NCBI GenBank assembly: GCA_013297585.1
Contig: JAAFHG010000016.1
Span: 1-22,419, forward strand
DNA from: Chitinophagales bacterium
Lineage (GTDB): Bacteria; Bacteroidota; Bacteroidia; Chitinophagales; Chitinophagaceae
Reading direction: 5' to 3'
Length of the DNA: 22,419 bases
Part shown: positions 15,427 to 22,419 of the stretch, one piece after another
Position numbering within the stretch: the stretch's first letter is position 1
How the letters are laid out: every line of letters starts with the position of its first letter
The notes under the pieces: model-generated
What the model was told of the DNA's origin: nothing
Database searches by the model: none
Seen by the model: only the letters and a program-made list of their open reading frames with translations
Made by a program: the position numbers and the translations under genes

Positions 15427-16599
15427 ATGACAATCATCTTTTGGGTAAGTCTTTTCATCATTTTTTACACCTATGTTGGTTATGGCATTGTGCTATATAT
15501 TTTGGTAAGAATCAAACGATTATTTGTAAAGCCAGTAAAGCTTGTTGATGGCAGTTTTACCCCATCATTAACCCTAATAGTTGCTGCTTATAACGAAGCT
15601 TCGGTAATTGATGAAAAAATACAAAATACACTACAACTCATTTACCCAAAAGATAAGCTACACATCATTTTTGTAACCGATGGTTCTACCGATAATACAG
15701 CTTCAATTATTGCAAACTACCAGCAAATTAAACTATTACACAAAGATGGTAGAAGTGGTAAAATAAATGCTGTACACAGAGCAATGGGTGAAGTAAATAC
15801 AGAGATAGTGGTATTTACCGATGCCAATACTTTTTTAAATGAAAATGCATTGCTGCGTATTGCTAAGCATTATGTACACCCAAAAGTAGGTGCGGTTTCT
15901 GGCGAAAAACGTGTAGCGATAGAAGCCAATGCAGATGCTACTGCTGGCGAAGGATTTTATTGGAAATATGAATCTGCACTTAAAAAATGGGATGCTGAAT
16001 TATACTCAGTGGTAGGTGCTGCTGGCGAGTTGTTTAGTGTAAGAACTAACTTGTATGTAGCCGTAGAACCAGATACATTGTTGGATGATTTTATGATATC
16101 TATGAAAATAGCGATGAAGGGTTATAAAATTGCTTATGATGCAGATGCGTATGCTATGGAATCATCATCAGAAAACTTGAAAGAAGAGTATAAACGTAAA
16201 GTGCGTATAGCTTCTGGCGGTATTCAGTCTATTATTAGAACTAGCAAATTGTTCAATCCTTTTTTTAGGCCATTATTGGGTTTTCAGTACGTAAGCCATC
16301 GTGTATTGCGTTGGACAATTACGCCGTTTTTAATGATACTAGTTGTGTTTCTAAATGCTTATTTTGTACTGGAAAATTTCAATTGGCTGTTAGCCATCAT
16401 CATGATTAGCCAGCTGGGCTTTTACAGCTTGGCCGCATTAGGTTGGTTGCTAGAACGAAAAGAGGTACGCATTAAAATCTTGTTCATTCCTTACTATTTC
16501 TGCTTTATGAACTATTGCGTGCTAGTAGGTATTTATCGCTATTTCTTTACCCAAAAATCGTCTGTATTGTGGGATAAAGCAAAACGTAAAGAAGGATAA
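15427..16599 (+). CDS. Membrane-anchored glycosyltransferase family 2
   Basis: An inner-membrane transferase of 390 residues. One N-terminal helix (about 4-26) precedes the GT-A domain, which shows LTLIVAAYNEASVI, FVTDGSTDNT (84-91), FTDANTF with the metal site at D132, and TLLDDFMIS with the acids D220/D221. The usual QxxRW element is replaced by a KRKVRIASGG segment (256-265), as in non-processive members. Three C-terminal helices lie at about 295-375. The enzyme probably elongates a lipid-linked glycan from the cytoplasmic face. It ends 8 bp before the end of convergent gldD and closes the plus-strand glycan run. Confidence 0.87.
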   Translation: MTIIFWVSLFIIFYTYVGYGIVLYILVRIKRLFVKPVKLVDGSFTPSLTLIVAAYNEASVIDEKIQNTLQLIYPKDKLHIIFVTDGSTDNTASIIANYQQIKLLHKDGRSGKINAVHRAMGEVNTEIVVFTDANTFLNENALLRIAKHYVHPKVGAVSGEKRVAIEANADATAGEGFYWKYESALKKWDAELYSVVGAAGELFSVRTNLYVAVEPDTLLDDFMISMKIAMKGYKIAYDADAYAMESSSENLKEEYKRKVRIASGGIQSIIRTSKLFNPFFRPLLGFQYVSHRVLRWTITPFLMILVVFLNAYFVLENFNWLLAIIMISQLGFYSLAALGWLLERKEVRIKILFIPYYFCFMNYCVLVGIYRYFFTQKSSVLWDKAKRKEG

Positions 16600-16607
16600 T
16601 CACTTAA

Positions 16608-17210
16608 TTACTTTCGCCACTTAAATGTATTGATAAGGTGTATCACATCTTCAACCAAGAAACTATTTACAATGCCCAATGAATCTGCATTTGGTGTGGT
16701 ATTAAAGTACAAAGCGCCACGTAAAAAATGCCTAGTTGTATCGGTTAAGAAAAACTGATTAGCTGTTGCAACATCACCACCAACATTAAAAAATAAGCCA
16801 TGTACACCATTTGGGGTGGCCATTAAAGAGTCATCTATCGATACCGCTTTTGTACTGTGTTTACTTGTCATTTTAAACGCATCATTCAGTAGCGTATCAA
16901 ACTTATTTTTACCAATTTCTTTGTAGCTAATGTACATGCGGCCTTGAAACTGCGGAAAGTCAATATTAATCCACCAAGGGTTTTCTGTGGCTTCGCCAAA
17001 AAATACTGAATCCTTTATTACCGTGGCATACACAGGATATTCAAATGTGTAAGGATAGCCAGGTTTATCGAATACTTGATATTTTTTTTCAGGGAAATCT
17101 ATCTTAAAATAGCCTCTTGGCTTAGCTACATAATTGCTATTACAACAAGTTAAGAGAACGTAGACAGTAGGTAATAGAATTGCGAAAATTATCTTTTTTT
17201 TAAAACTCAT
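16608..17210 (-). CDS. gldD: Gliding motility lipoprotein GldD
   Basis: A 200-residue lipoprotein of the Bacteroidetes gliding apparatus. The N-terminus has a basic start, a hydrophobic stretch and a VLLTCC lipobox-like end, with C22 or C23 as the lipidated residue. The mature part begins with PRGYFKIDFPEKKYQVFD, followed by YPYTFEYPVYA, PWWINIDFPQFQGRMYISYK and HFLRGALYFNTTPNADSLGIV, ending with INTFKWRK; these blocks are characteristic of GldD. In Flavobacterium johnsoniae loss of GldD abolishes gliding; its exact role is unclear. It follows gldE at a 26-bp distance on the same strand, as expected. Whether this organism glides cannot be told from the window. Confidence 0.93.
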   Translation of the reverse strand: MSFKKKIIFAILLPTVYVLLTCCNSNYVAKPRGYFKIDFPEKKYQVFDKPGYPYTFEYPVYATVIKDSVFFGEATENPWWINIDFPQFQGRMYISYKEIGKNKFDTLLNDAFKMTSKHSTKAVSIDDSLMATPNGVHGLFFNVGGDVATANQFFLTDTTRHFLRGALYFNTTPNADSLGIVNSFLVEDVIHLINTFKWRK

Positions 17211-17236
17211 AATTCATCTTTTACATCACATCAATA

Positions 17237-18589
17237 CTACTCACCAAGTTGTGGCTTAATGGTAACTTTAATTTTCTGAATACGATTTTTAACAACTTCT
17301 AAAACGGTAAACTCAAAATCACCACAAGGTACTACTTGTAAGGCTGTTGGTATTTCACCTGCAATTTCAAGTACCAATCCTGCAAGCGAATCACTTTCGC
17401 CTTTTACGGCATCAAAAGTGTCTACATTTAAGTCCATGGCCTTGCATACATCATTTATCATTGTGCGGCCTTCAAACATGTAGTTATTGTCGTCTATTTT
17501 TTTAAAATCAACTTCTTCTTCGTCAAATTCATCTTTAATATCACCTATTACTTCTTCCAAAATATCTTCTAACGTTACAATACCGCTAGTACCACCAAAT
17601 TCATCTACCACCACTGCAAAGTGTATACGCTTAGCTTGAAACTCTTTCAATAAATCTTCAATCATTTTTTGCTCATGTACAAAAAAGGGCTGTCGAATAA
17701 GTTCGTGCCAATTGAAATCATCCGTTTTATCAAGGTGTGGAATTAAGTCTTTAGTATGAATCATACCTACTACCTTATCTAAGTCTTCTTCATATACAGG
17801 TAATCGGCTGTAATGCAAGTCACTTGCTAGTTTCAGCAAATCGGTAAACGATGTTTCTTTATCAATACCATTTACATCTACACGTGTTTTCATTATCTGT
17901 TTCACGGTAATGTTACCAAACTTAATAATGCCTTTTAGGATGTTTTTTTCTTTTATAGATGCATCAGTACTTGTAGTAATATCTATGGCATGATCTAGTT
18001 CTTCGAGGTTATAAGCGTTAGCTTTATTAGTAAGTTTTTTCTCAATGGCATCGCTATAAGTAACTAGCCAAGTGCTCATTCTTTTGCAGATATAAAATAC
18101 GATTTCTACCACTGGGCCAGCTTCTTTTGCAAAACGAATATTATTTTGCGTAGCCAATACTTTTGGCATCACTTCGCCAAATAATAACAAGAGAAACGTT
18201 ACAGCCAGTACTTTAATTAAAAACTCAAGCCAAACGGCATTAATTCTTTCGAAATTAAAAGCATCACTAATTAAAATGTTTGAGATAACAATAATGGCAA
18301 TATTGATAAAGCTATTGGCTATTAATAAACAGCCAAGTAAAATTTTTGGTTGCTCAAGTAAATCAATAATACGCTTGTATGCCCCTTGCTGCTTGGTTTT
18401 TAGCAGATTGATATCTTTATAAGTGAGCGAGAAAAAAGCAACTTCTGCACCACTTAGCACAAAAGAAAAAAACAATAGGCTCAGTAATAGAATAATTAAT
18501 ACTGTAGTGCCTTGCATATTAATAGCGGCAATAGCTGCTAGCTGTGAAGCAAGAAATTGTAGTACCGAGGGATGATAATCCAAAGCCAA
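17237..18589 (-). CDS. gldE: Gliding motility-associated protein GldE (CNNM/CBS family)
   Basis: A 450-residue inner-membrane protein of the CNNM/CorC-like family. Four hydrophobic segments in the first 200 residues (for instance LIILLLSLLFFSFVLSGAEV and LLGCLLIANSFINIAIIVIS) form the DUF21 domain with the conserved LSGAE and FGEVMPK motifs. A CBS pair follows (about 215-345), including KQIMKTRVDVNGID and VVVDEFGGTSGIVTLEDILEE, and a CorC/HlyC C-terminal domain (about 360-445) ends with VKVTIKP-type strands. Relatives elsewhere are linked to magnesium export. Its place between ssb and gldD identifies it as GldE, which supports GldD in F. johnsoniae. An internal ATG at residue 25 is an alternative start. 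Confidence 0.92.
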   Translation of the reverse strand: MALDYHPSVLQFLASQLAAIAAINMQGTTVLIILLLSLLFFSFVLSGAEVAFFSLTYKDINLLKTKQQGAYKRIIDLLEQPKILLGCLLIANSFINIAIIVISNILISDAFNFERINAVWLEFLIKVLAVTFLLLLFGEVMPKVLATQNNIRFAKEAGPVVEIVFYICKRMSTWLVTYSDAIEKKLTNKANAYNLEELDHAIDITTSTDASIKEKNILKGIIKFGNITVKQIMKTRVDVNGIDKETSFTDLLKLASDLHYSRLPVYEEDLDKVVGMIHTKDLIPHLDKTDDFNWHELIRQPFFVHEQKMIEDLLKEFQAKRIHFAVVVDEFGGTSGIVTLEDILEEVIGDIKDEFDEEEVDFKKIDDNNYMFEGRTMINDVCKAMDLNVDTFDAVKGESDSLAGLVLEIAGEIPTALQVVPCGDFEFTVLEVVKNRIQKIKVTIKPQLGE

Positions 18590-18689
18590 AGGTTTAGTTA
18601 AACAATAACACTAAAATTAGCGTATTTGCTACAATAGTGCGTTAATACTTATCGCAAAAATATTTGCAAATACTATACAGATGGTATTT

Positions 18690-19112
18690 CTAAAATGGCA
18701 AGCTATCACTTGGGTCATTAATTGGTGGTATATTATCGCCATCAAAGTGGTCTAATCCCTCACCGTGCGAGCCGCCATCACCTCTTTTATCTAGCATTAT
18801 TAAATTATCACCTACAATTTCTGTGGCAAATTTCTTGTTGCCGTCTTTGTCTTCCCAGCTACGTGTACGTAAGCGGCCTTCAACAAAAATTAAGCTGCCT
18901 TTGTGTAAATATTTTTGGGCTAGCTCGGCCAAGCCACGCCACAAAACAACCGTATGCCACTCTGTTTGTGAAATAGATTTTCCACTACGGTCTTTGTAGG
19001 TTTCTGTTGTGGCTAGTGGAAATTTTGCTACACCAATATTGCCTTCTAGATACGTCATTTCAGGGTCTTTACCCAAATTACCTATCAATGTTACTTTATT
19101 AATGCCTCTCAT
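18690..19112 (-). CDS. ssb: Single-stranded DNA-binding protein
   Basis: A 140-residue SSB that coats single-stranded DNA during replication, repair and recombination. The OB fold covers about residues 1-108: MRGINKVTLIGNLGKDPEM, FPLATTETYKD, QTEWHTVVLWRGLAELAQKY, and GSLIFVEGRLRTRSWEDKDG. The linker is short (about 110-130) and the C-terminal tip is DPSDSLPF, the acidic protein-interaction tail in a slightly diluted form (DSLPF rather than DDDLPF or DDIPF). The gene lies 100 bp before gldE on the same strand; an ssb-gldE-gldD order is, to my knowledge, common in this phylum, often with mutY upstream, which is absent here. Confidence 0.95.
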   Translation of the reverse strand: MRGINKVTLIGNLGKDPEMTYLEGNIGVAKFPLATTETYKDRSGKSISQTEWHTVVLWRGLAELAQKYLHKGSLIFVEGRLRTRSWEDKDGNKKFATEIVGDNLIMLDKRGDGGSHGEGLDHFDGDNIPPINDPSDSLPF

Positions 19113-19425
19113 ACGGTACGGTTTAAATACTTGTTTTAAAAATTTACCTGTTTAAAAGTAACTTTTTTTATACAATAAAAATATTGCAATAATAAAAATG
19201 TTATAAAAAAGGCAAATTATAATGTGTATTTAACAAAAAAGGCACCAAAAAAGCTACGACAGCTATTTATATTATAAAATTTTTTAATATGGAAACATCC
19301 TGTATAAAACAACAAAGCACACGTTATGTGTGCTTTGAAAACATGCATCTTTTAAATACCCCTATTGAAAAGATAACACCTAGACTTCGAAAGTAGATTA
19401 TATGCTGCATCAAAAAAAACATTTT
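19113..19425. other. Intergenic region between LOG-family gene and ssb
   Basis: A 313-bp AT-rich stretch with no convincing gene. It must hold the minus-strand promoter of ssb (next to 19113) and the end of the LOG-family transcript. A strong hairpin at 19313-19337 is annotated separately. The short motif AAAAAAGGCA occurs twice (about 19205 and 19235), of unknown meaning. Confidence 0.55.
19313..19337 (-). terminator. Hairpin terminator after the LOG-family gene
   Basis: A perfect 10-bp inverted repeat, CAAAGCACAC (19313-19322) with GTGTGCTTTG (19328-19337), around a 5-base loop. On the minus strand it is followed by TTGTTGTTTTA, a T-rich but interrupted tract. It lies 88 bp past the stop of the minus-strand LOG-family gene and upstream of ssb, which fits a terminator that isolates ssb. 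The imperfect T tract lowers certainty. Confidence 0.65.
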
Positions 19426-20157
19426 CTATCTTTTTTCAAAAAGCCACCACAGTCGTTTACGTGGTTTTATTTTAAAATGTGTGTGTACAAAAGTAGAAAT
19501 ATGATTCATAGCCTCGTCAAGATCGTCTGTAAGTAGTAAAAGATTCAAATCATTAGAATTAATAGTGCCATTTTCAACCATCAACCTCATATAATTTATT
19601 AATGGCTGATAATACATTTTACCAAACAGTACTATAGGAAAGTTGGTAACTGTTTTAGTTTGTACTAAAGTGAGTATTTCAAAAAATTCATCCATAGTAC
19701 CAAAACCACCAGGCATGATTATAAAAGCATATGAATATTTTACAAGCAAAACCTTTCTTATAAAGAAATAATTAAATGTAACGCTTTTATGTACGTAAGG
19801 GTTTGGTTTTTGCTCAAAAGGTAGCTTAATATTACAACCAATGGATGTTCCACCGTTTTCGAAAGCGCCTTTGTTAGCGGCTTCCATAGTACCCGGGCCA
19901 CCACCTGTAATGGTGGTAAAGCCAAGCTGCGCAATACGCTTACCAAACATTTCAGAAGCTTTATAATGGGCATTACTTTCATCAAACCTTGCGCTACCAA
20001 ATACCGTAATGCACGGCCCTACAAAATGCAACGCTCTAAAACCTTGTATAAATTCAGTAAATATTTGCCAGGCAAAATCAAGCTCGTACATACGTGGTTT
20101 AGGGCCATCTAAATACACTGCTTTAGTTGCAGGAATTATTTTTTCAACGGGTTCCAT
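19426..20157 (-). CDS. LOG-family (TIGR00730) nucleotide 5'-monophosphate hydrolase
   Basis: A cytosolic Rossmann-fold protein of 243 residues. The hallmark motifs are GGGPGTMEAANKGA at 85-98 and PGGFGTMDEFFE at 149-160, containing the PGGxGTxxE signature of lysine-decarboxylase-like/LOG proteins. Characterised members cleave nucleoside 5'-monophosphates at the N-glycosidic bond, freeing a base and ribose 5-phosphate; plant and actinobacterial ones activate cytokinins. The N-terminus (about 1-45) is longer than in the shortest LOG proteins and includes YELDFAWQIFTEFIQGFRAL, as in the longer bacterial subgroup. The substrate in this organism is unknown. It lies 53 bp downstream of the response regulator and may be co-transcribed. 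Confidence 0.9.
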   Translation of the reverse strand: MEPVEKIIPATKAVYLDGPKPRMYELDFAWQIFTEFIQGFRALHFVGPCITVFGSARFDESNAHYKASEMFGKRIAQLGFTTITGGGPGTMEAANKGAFENGGTSIGCNIKLPFEQKPNPYVHKSVTFNYFFIRKVLLVKYSYAFIIMPGGFGTMDEFFEILTLVQTKTVTNFPIVLFGKMYYQPLINYMRLMVENGTINSNDLNLLLLTDDLDEAMNHISTFVHTHFKIKPRKRLWWLFEKR

Positions 20158-20210
20158 AAATCTGTAACTATTAAACTGAATTAGTAATTTATAGAAATAA
20201 TATTATACTA

Positions 20211-20603
20211 TTAACTGCTGCTGATTAACAAATTTTTTATTAGCAATGCCAATGCCATAGGGTTAAACGGTTTTACTATAAATGCCGCAGCGCCGGCCTT
20301 TAAGCATTCTATCTCTAGCTCTTCGCTATCATCGCCACAGAGTACTACAAATGGTATTGCTTGATAAGTGCTGCTAGCTTTTAAAAATTCTAAAAGCTGA
20401 TGGCCATTCATTTTAGGTGTATTTAAATCAGAAATTATTAACTGTGGTTGTAATCCATTTTGTAATAATGTTAGGGCTTCTAAGCCGTTTTCGACAATAA
20501 TTGTACAATAGCTACTACTTAAAAACATGTTTAAAATTGCTTGAGAAAAACTATCATCTTCTACAACTAAAATAGTAGCTTTTGTGGTATTCAATTCGCT
20601 CAT
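20211..20603 (-). CDS. Single-domain response regulator
   Basis: A CheY-like receiver of 130 residues with no output domain. Acidic residues E15, D16 and D17 (ILVVEDDS) and the phosphoacceptor D59 (IISDLNTPKMNG) are present, as is K111 in IVKPFNP. The position normally held by Thr or Ser in beta-4 is Cys89 (PFVVLCGDDSEE), which is unusual and could weaken the switch. It sits 77 bp downstream of the histidine kinase on the same strand, so the kinase is its likely phosphodonor. Such proteins pass phosphate to another relay partner or act by protein contact. Nothing in the sequence identifies the target. Confidence 0.9.
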   Translation of the reverse strand: MSELNTTKATILVVEDDSFSQAILNMFLSSSYCTIIVENGLEALTLLQNGLQPQLIISDLNTPKMNGHQLLEFLKASSTYQAIPFVVLCGDDSEELEIECLKAGAAAFIVKPFNPMALALLIKNLLISSS

Positions 20604-20680
20604 GGTAGTACTTTAATTATTGTTATATAAGGGCTACGCAATGCTAAGGAGTTGTTAGGAAACTATTAAAACTATTAGTT

Positions 20681-21901
20681 CTAATACATCCATTGTAATG
20701 TAATAATAAATGTTGTACCATTATTTGGCGCAGATTGGATATTCATAATGCCATTTAAATCGTCAACCAATCGCTTTACCAAAGCTAGCCCAAAGCCAAA
20801 ACCAATTTCACCATCAGTACCATCAGATGTATGTTTGCTACCAGATAAAATATTTGCAATAGCATCTGCATCTAAGCCCACACCAGTATCAGCTACTTTT
20901 ATTGTAAGTGTTTGTTTAAGGTCATCGGTATGTAAACCAAGGTTTACAGCAACGCTGCCATTTACTGGTGTAAATTTTATAGCATTTGTAATTAAGTTAC
21001 CTGTTATTTGCAGCAATTTATTTTTAGGAAATGGCATGTCTAAACTATCTGGCAGCAACCCAACTGTATAGTTAATATTTTTATTTTTTGCCTGCGGCAA
21101 ATACAAACGTTCTAGTTTTTGCTTAAATGTTTCTAGGCTAAAATCATTAATGGCTGCCGCTTTTACATTAACTAATTGCTTATCCTCTGAGTTGAGAATT
21201 TCGGTGGCTAAGTCTAGCAAAGAAGTACCAGCTTTTTGAATCATGCTAATAAATTCTAATACATCGCTTAGTTTATTATTTTCGCCCTGCATACTTATTA
21301 TTTGCGTAAGGCTTATAATGCCGCCAAGTGGCCCCCTAATATCATGGGCAACTTTTTTACGTAACGCTTCTGTAGCACTAGTTTTCGCTTTTAGCTCTTG
21401 TATGGTTTTAATGGTTACTAAACGGTTTACCACTTCTTTGCCTACAATTTTTAATAGCTCTATATTCTCAGGCGATAGGTCTTTTGCAGTTTTATCCATT
21501 ACGCATAGTGCGCCTAAATTGTAGCCTTGTTCTGTTGTTAGCGGCACACCAAAATAGTAGTCAAGCTTTGGATCGCTAACCACATAAAACTTATCTTTAA
21601 AACGCTCATCTTTCGATAAGCCTTTAACCTCAAAATAGTCATCTGTAGTAATGGTATATTGGCACACAGATTCTGTTCTTTCCATTTGCTCTACAGGTAA
21701 CCCATAACTACTTACTGACCATTGGGTATAAGAATCTATTAAGTTTACTAAAGAAATCTCGGTTTTGGCAATTTTGGCTGCAAGATGTACTAAGTCTTTG
21801 AACACATGCGATACTTCTGCATAATCAACATCAAATTCACTTAGCGCCCAAAGTCGGTTTTCCTCGTTGGCTGGTACTGGATATTTTATTTTAATGTTCA
21901 T
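20681..21901 (-). CDS. Cytosolic GAF-domain sensor histidine kinase
   Basis: A 406-residue kinase without membrane segments, so it senses an internal signal. A GAF domain spans about 30-165 (EISLVNLIDSYTQWSVSSYG, then SVCQYTI and YYFGVPLTTEQGYNLGALCV), a subtype common in bacterial kinases near phytochrome-like and cNMP-like GAFs. The dimerisation helix carries H186 in KVAHDIRGPLGGI. The ATPase domain has the N box QITGNLITNAIKFTP (N302, N306), G1 DTGVGL (338-343) and G2 GFGFGLALV (367-375). All catalytic boxes are intact. The adjacent response regulator is the probable partner. The gene reads away from a long non-coding region that should contain its promoter. The ligand is unknown. Confidence 0.92.
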   Translation of the reverse strand: MNIKIKYPVPANEENRLWALSEFDVDYAEVSHVFKDLVHLAAKIAKTEISLVNLIDSYTQWSVSSYGLPVEQMERTESVCQYTITTDDYFEVKGLSKDERFKDKFYVVSDPKLDYYFGVPLTTEQGYNLGALCVMDKTAKDLSPENIELLKIVGKEVVNRLVTIKTIQELKAKTSATEALRKKVAHDIRGPLGGIISLTQIISMQGENNKLSDVLEFISMIQKAGTSLLDLATEILNSEDKQLVNVKAAAINDFSLETFKQKLERLYLPQAKNKNINYTVGLLPDSLDMPFPKNKLLQITGNLITNAIKFTPVNGSVAVNLGLHTDDLKQTLTIKVADTGVGLDADAIANILSGSKHTSDGTDGEIGFGFGLALVKRLVDDLNGIMNIQSAPNNGTTFIITLQWMY

Positions 21902-22232
21902 AGGATAAAACGGCTATAATATTTAATAGTTAATATGACATATAATTATATCAATCAACCACAGTTTGTAGTTTACAACTCAAATATAGCTAAACAAATG
22001 GCGATATTACTATTTTGTAAGGTTATTACAAATGTAAACGTTGAAATACTGGTGGGCACTAGTAGCAAAAGTACGAGCATGCTTAAAAAATATTTACAAG
22101 TACTAAGGTTCTCAAACTCCATAGAAAATAATTTCTTCTATCATGCCAAAAAGATTATGAATTATTTCCAATAGAGATAATTGTTTTTAATCTAAAAATC
22201 TTAAGTTATGAATATAGCTTAGGAATTTCACT

Positions 22233-22255
22233 CGAGCAGGTCTCTGACCTGTTTG
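22233..22255. repeat. Palindrome 1 (CAGGTC-TCT-GACCTG)
   Basis: Perfect inverted repeat CAGGTC/GACCTG around a TCT loop (22237-22251). As plus-strand RNA the stem extends to 10 bp with two G-U pairs (22233-22255). It is related in sequence to palindrome 2, with swapped paired bases. Confidence 0.75.
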
Positions 22256-22260
22256 ACTAC

Positions 22261-22301
22261 GTTACTTAATTTTTAATGCGTTTATGTTGCAACTAAGTAA
22301 C
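22261..22301. repeat. Inverted repeat between the two palindromes
   Basis: GTTACTTA (22261-22268) pairs with TAAGTAAC (22294-22301). The loop contains a further self-complementary GTTGCAAC (22286-22293). Together with the flanking palindromes it forms a compact three-hairpin array. Confidence 0.6.
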
Positions 22302-22308
22302 ACTTTAT

Positions 22309-22333
22309 CACTGGTCAGAGACCAGCGCCAGTG
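22309..22333. repeat. Palindrome 2 (CTGGTC-AGA-GACCAG)
   Basis: Perfect inverted repeat CTGGTC/GACCAG around an AGA loop (22311-22325). An alternative stem CACTGG (22309-22314) with CCAGTG (22328-22333) overlaps it. The core GGTC-N3-GACC is shared with palindrome 1 in reverse orientation, as in REP/BIME-like units. Confidence 0.75.
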
Positions 22334-22419
22334 GGACTTGCATCTGCGATTTTAGGTTTCAACTCCTTTACCAATTAAACGATTCATAGTCTAGATATTC
22401 GATACACTAAACCCTTAAT

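Larger units (their letters stand above)
21902..22419. other. Non-coding region with repeat cluster at window end
   Basis: A 518-bp stretch upstream of the kinase. A plus-strand frame at 21935-22174 (79 codons) has no recognisable motif and is not called a gene. The first part probably holds the kinase promoter. From about 22233 to 22333 lie three palindromes, annotated separately, and the DNA to the right edge shows no gene or tRNA. Confidence 0.55.

Noticed and set aside
21935..22174. A 79-codon plus-strand frame upstream of the histidine kinase
   Set aside because: No motif, low-complexity composition, location in the expected promoter region, and no supporting neighbour. Treated as chance.
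22233..22333. CRISPR array
   Set aside because: Only two related palindromes in opposite orientation with no regular spacers and no cas genes.
22334..22419. A tRNA or tRNA-like remnant on the minus strand (AATTGGTAAAGG resembles a D loop)
   Set aside because: No acceptor stem, anticodon arm or T arm can be folded around it.

Overview
The window comes from a low-GC member of the Bacteroidetes (Bacteroidota), most likely a Chitinophagaceae-type or related gliding lineage. The main evidence is an ssb-gldE-gldD block, because GldD and GldE are gliding-motility proteins confined to this phylum. The general absence of Shine-Dalgarno sequences and the AT-rich spacers agree with that. No tRNA, rRNA, CRISPR array, integrase or transposase gene was found.

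Layout. (1) Positions 3-1160: a membrane glycosyltransferase 2 gene, cut by the left edge. (2) Positions 1161-5852: an accessory patch inside the surface-glycan locus. It holds a hairpin terminator, an unusual reverse transcriptase (RT) of the antiphage UG/Abi/DRT type with a small overlapping partner gene, the 3' half of a DHA2-type drug exporter fused abruptly to that partner, and three small accessory proteins (DUF1801-like, DUF5655-like, YdeI-like). A 12-bp direct repeat lies at each end of the RT cassette. (3) Positions 6109-16599: a polysaccharide cluster. It contains an unannotated-looking 49-residue membrane peptide gene overlapping a Wzy/WaaL-like gene, five further glycosyltransferases, two membrane acyltransferases (one on the minus strand) and a Wzx-type flippase. 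(4) Positions 16608-19112, minus strand: gldD, gldE and ssb. (5) Positions 19426-21901, minus strand: a LOG-family nucleotide hydrolase, a single-domain response regulator and a cytosolic GAF histidine kinase. (6) Positions 21902-22419: non-coding DNA with a compact group of palindromes that looks like a dispersed repeat.

How the genes work together. The glycan genes fit a Wzx/Wzy-type route: transferases build a lipid-linked oligosaccharide, acyltransferases decorate it, the flippase moves it across the inner membrane and the ligase/polymerase joins units. The initiating sugar-phosphate transferase and the export genes are not in the window. The kinase and response regulator could form a phosphorelay with an output encoded elsewhere.

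The most promising candidate for an undescribed system is the RT plus partner cassette at 1426-3508. The RT has intact catalytic motifs, a roughly 250-residue helical C-terminus and no intron or retron hallmarks. Its partner appears truncated where foreign DNA joins the exporter fragment. The assignment to antiphage defence is inference from RT family features and context.
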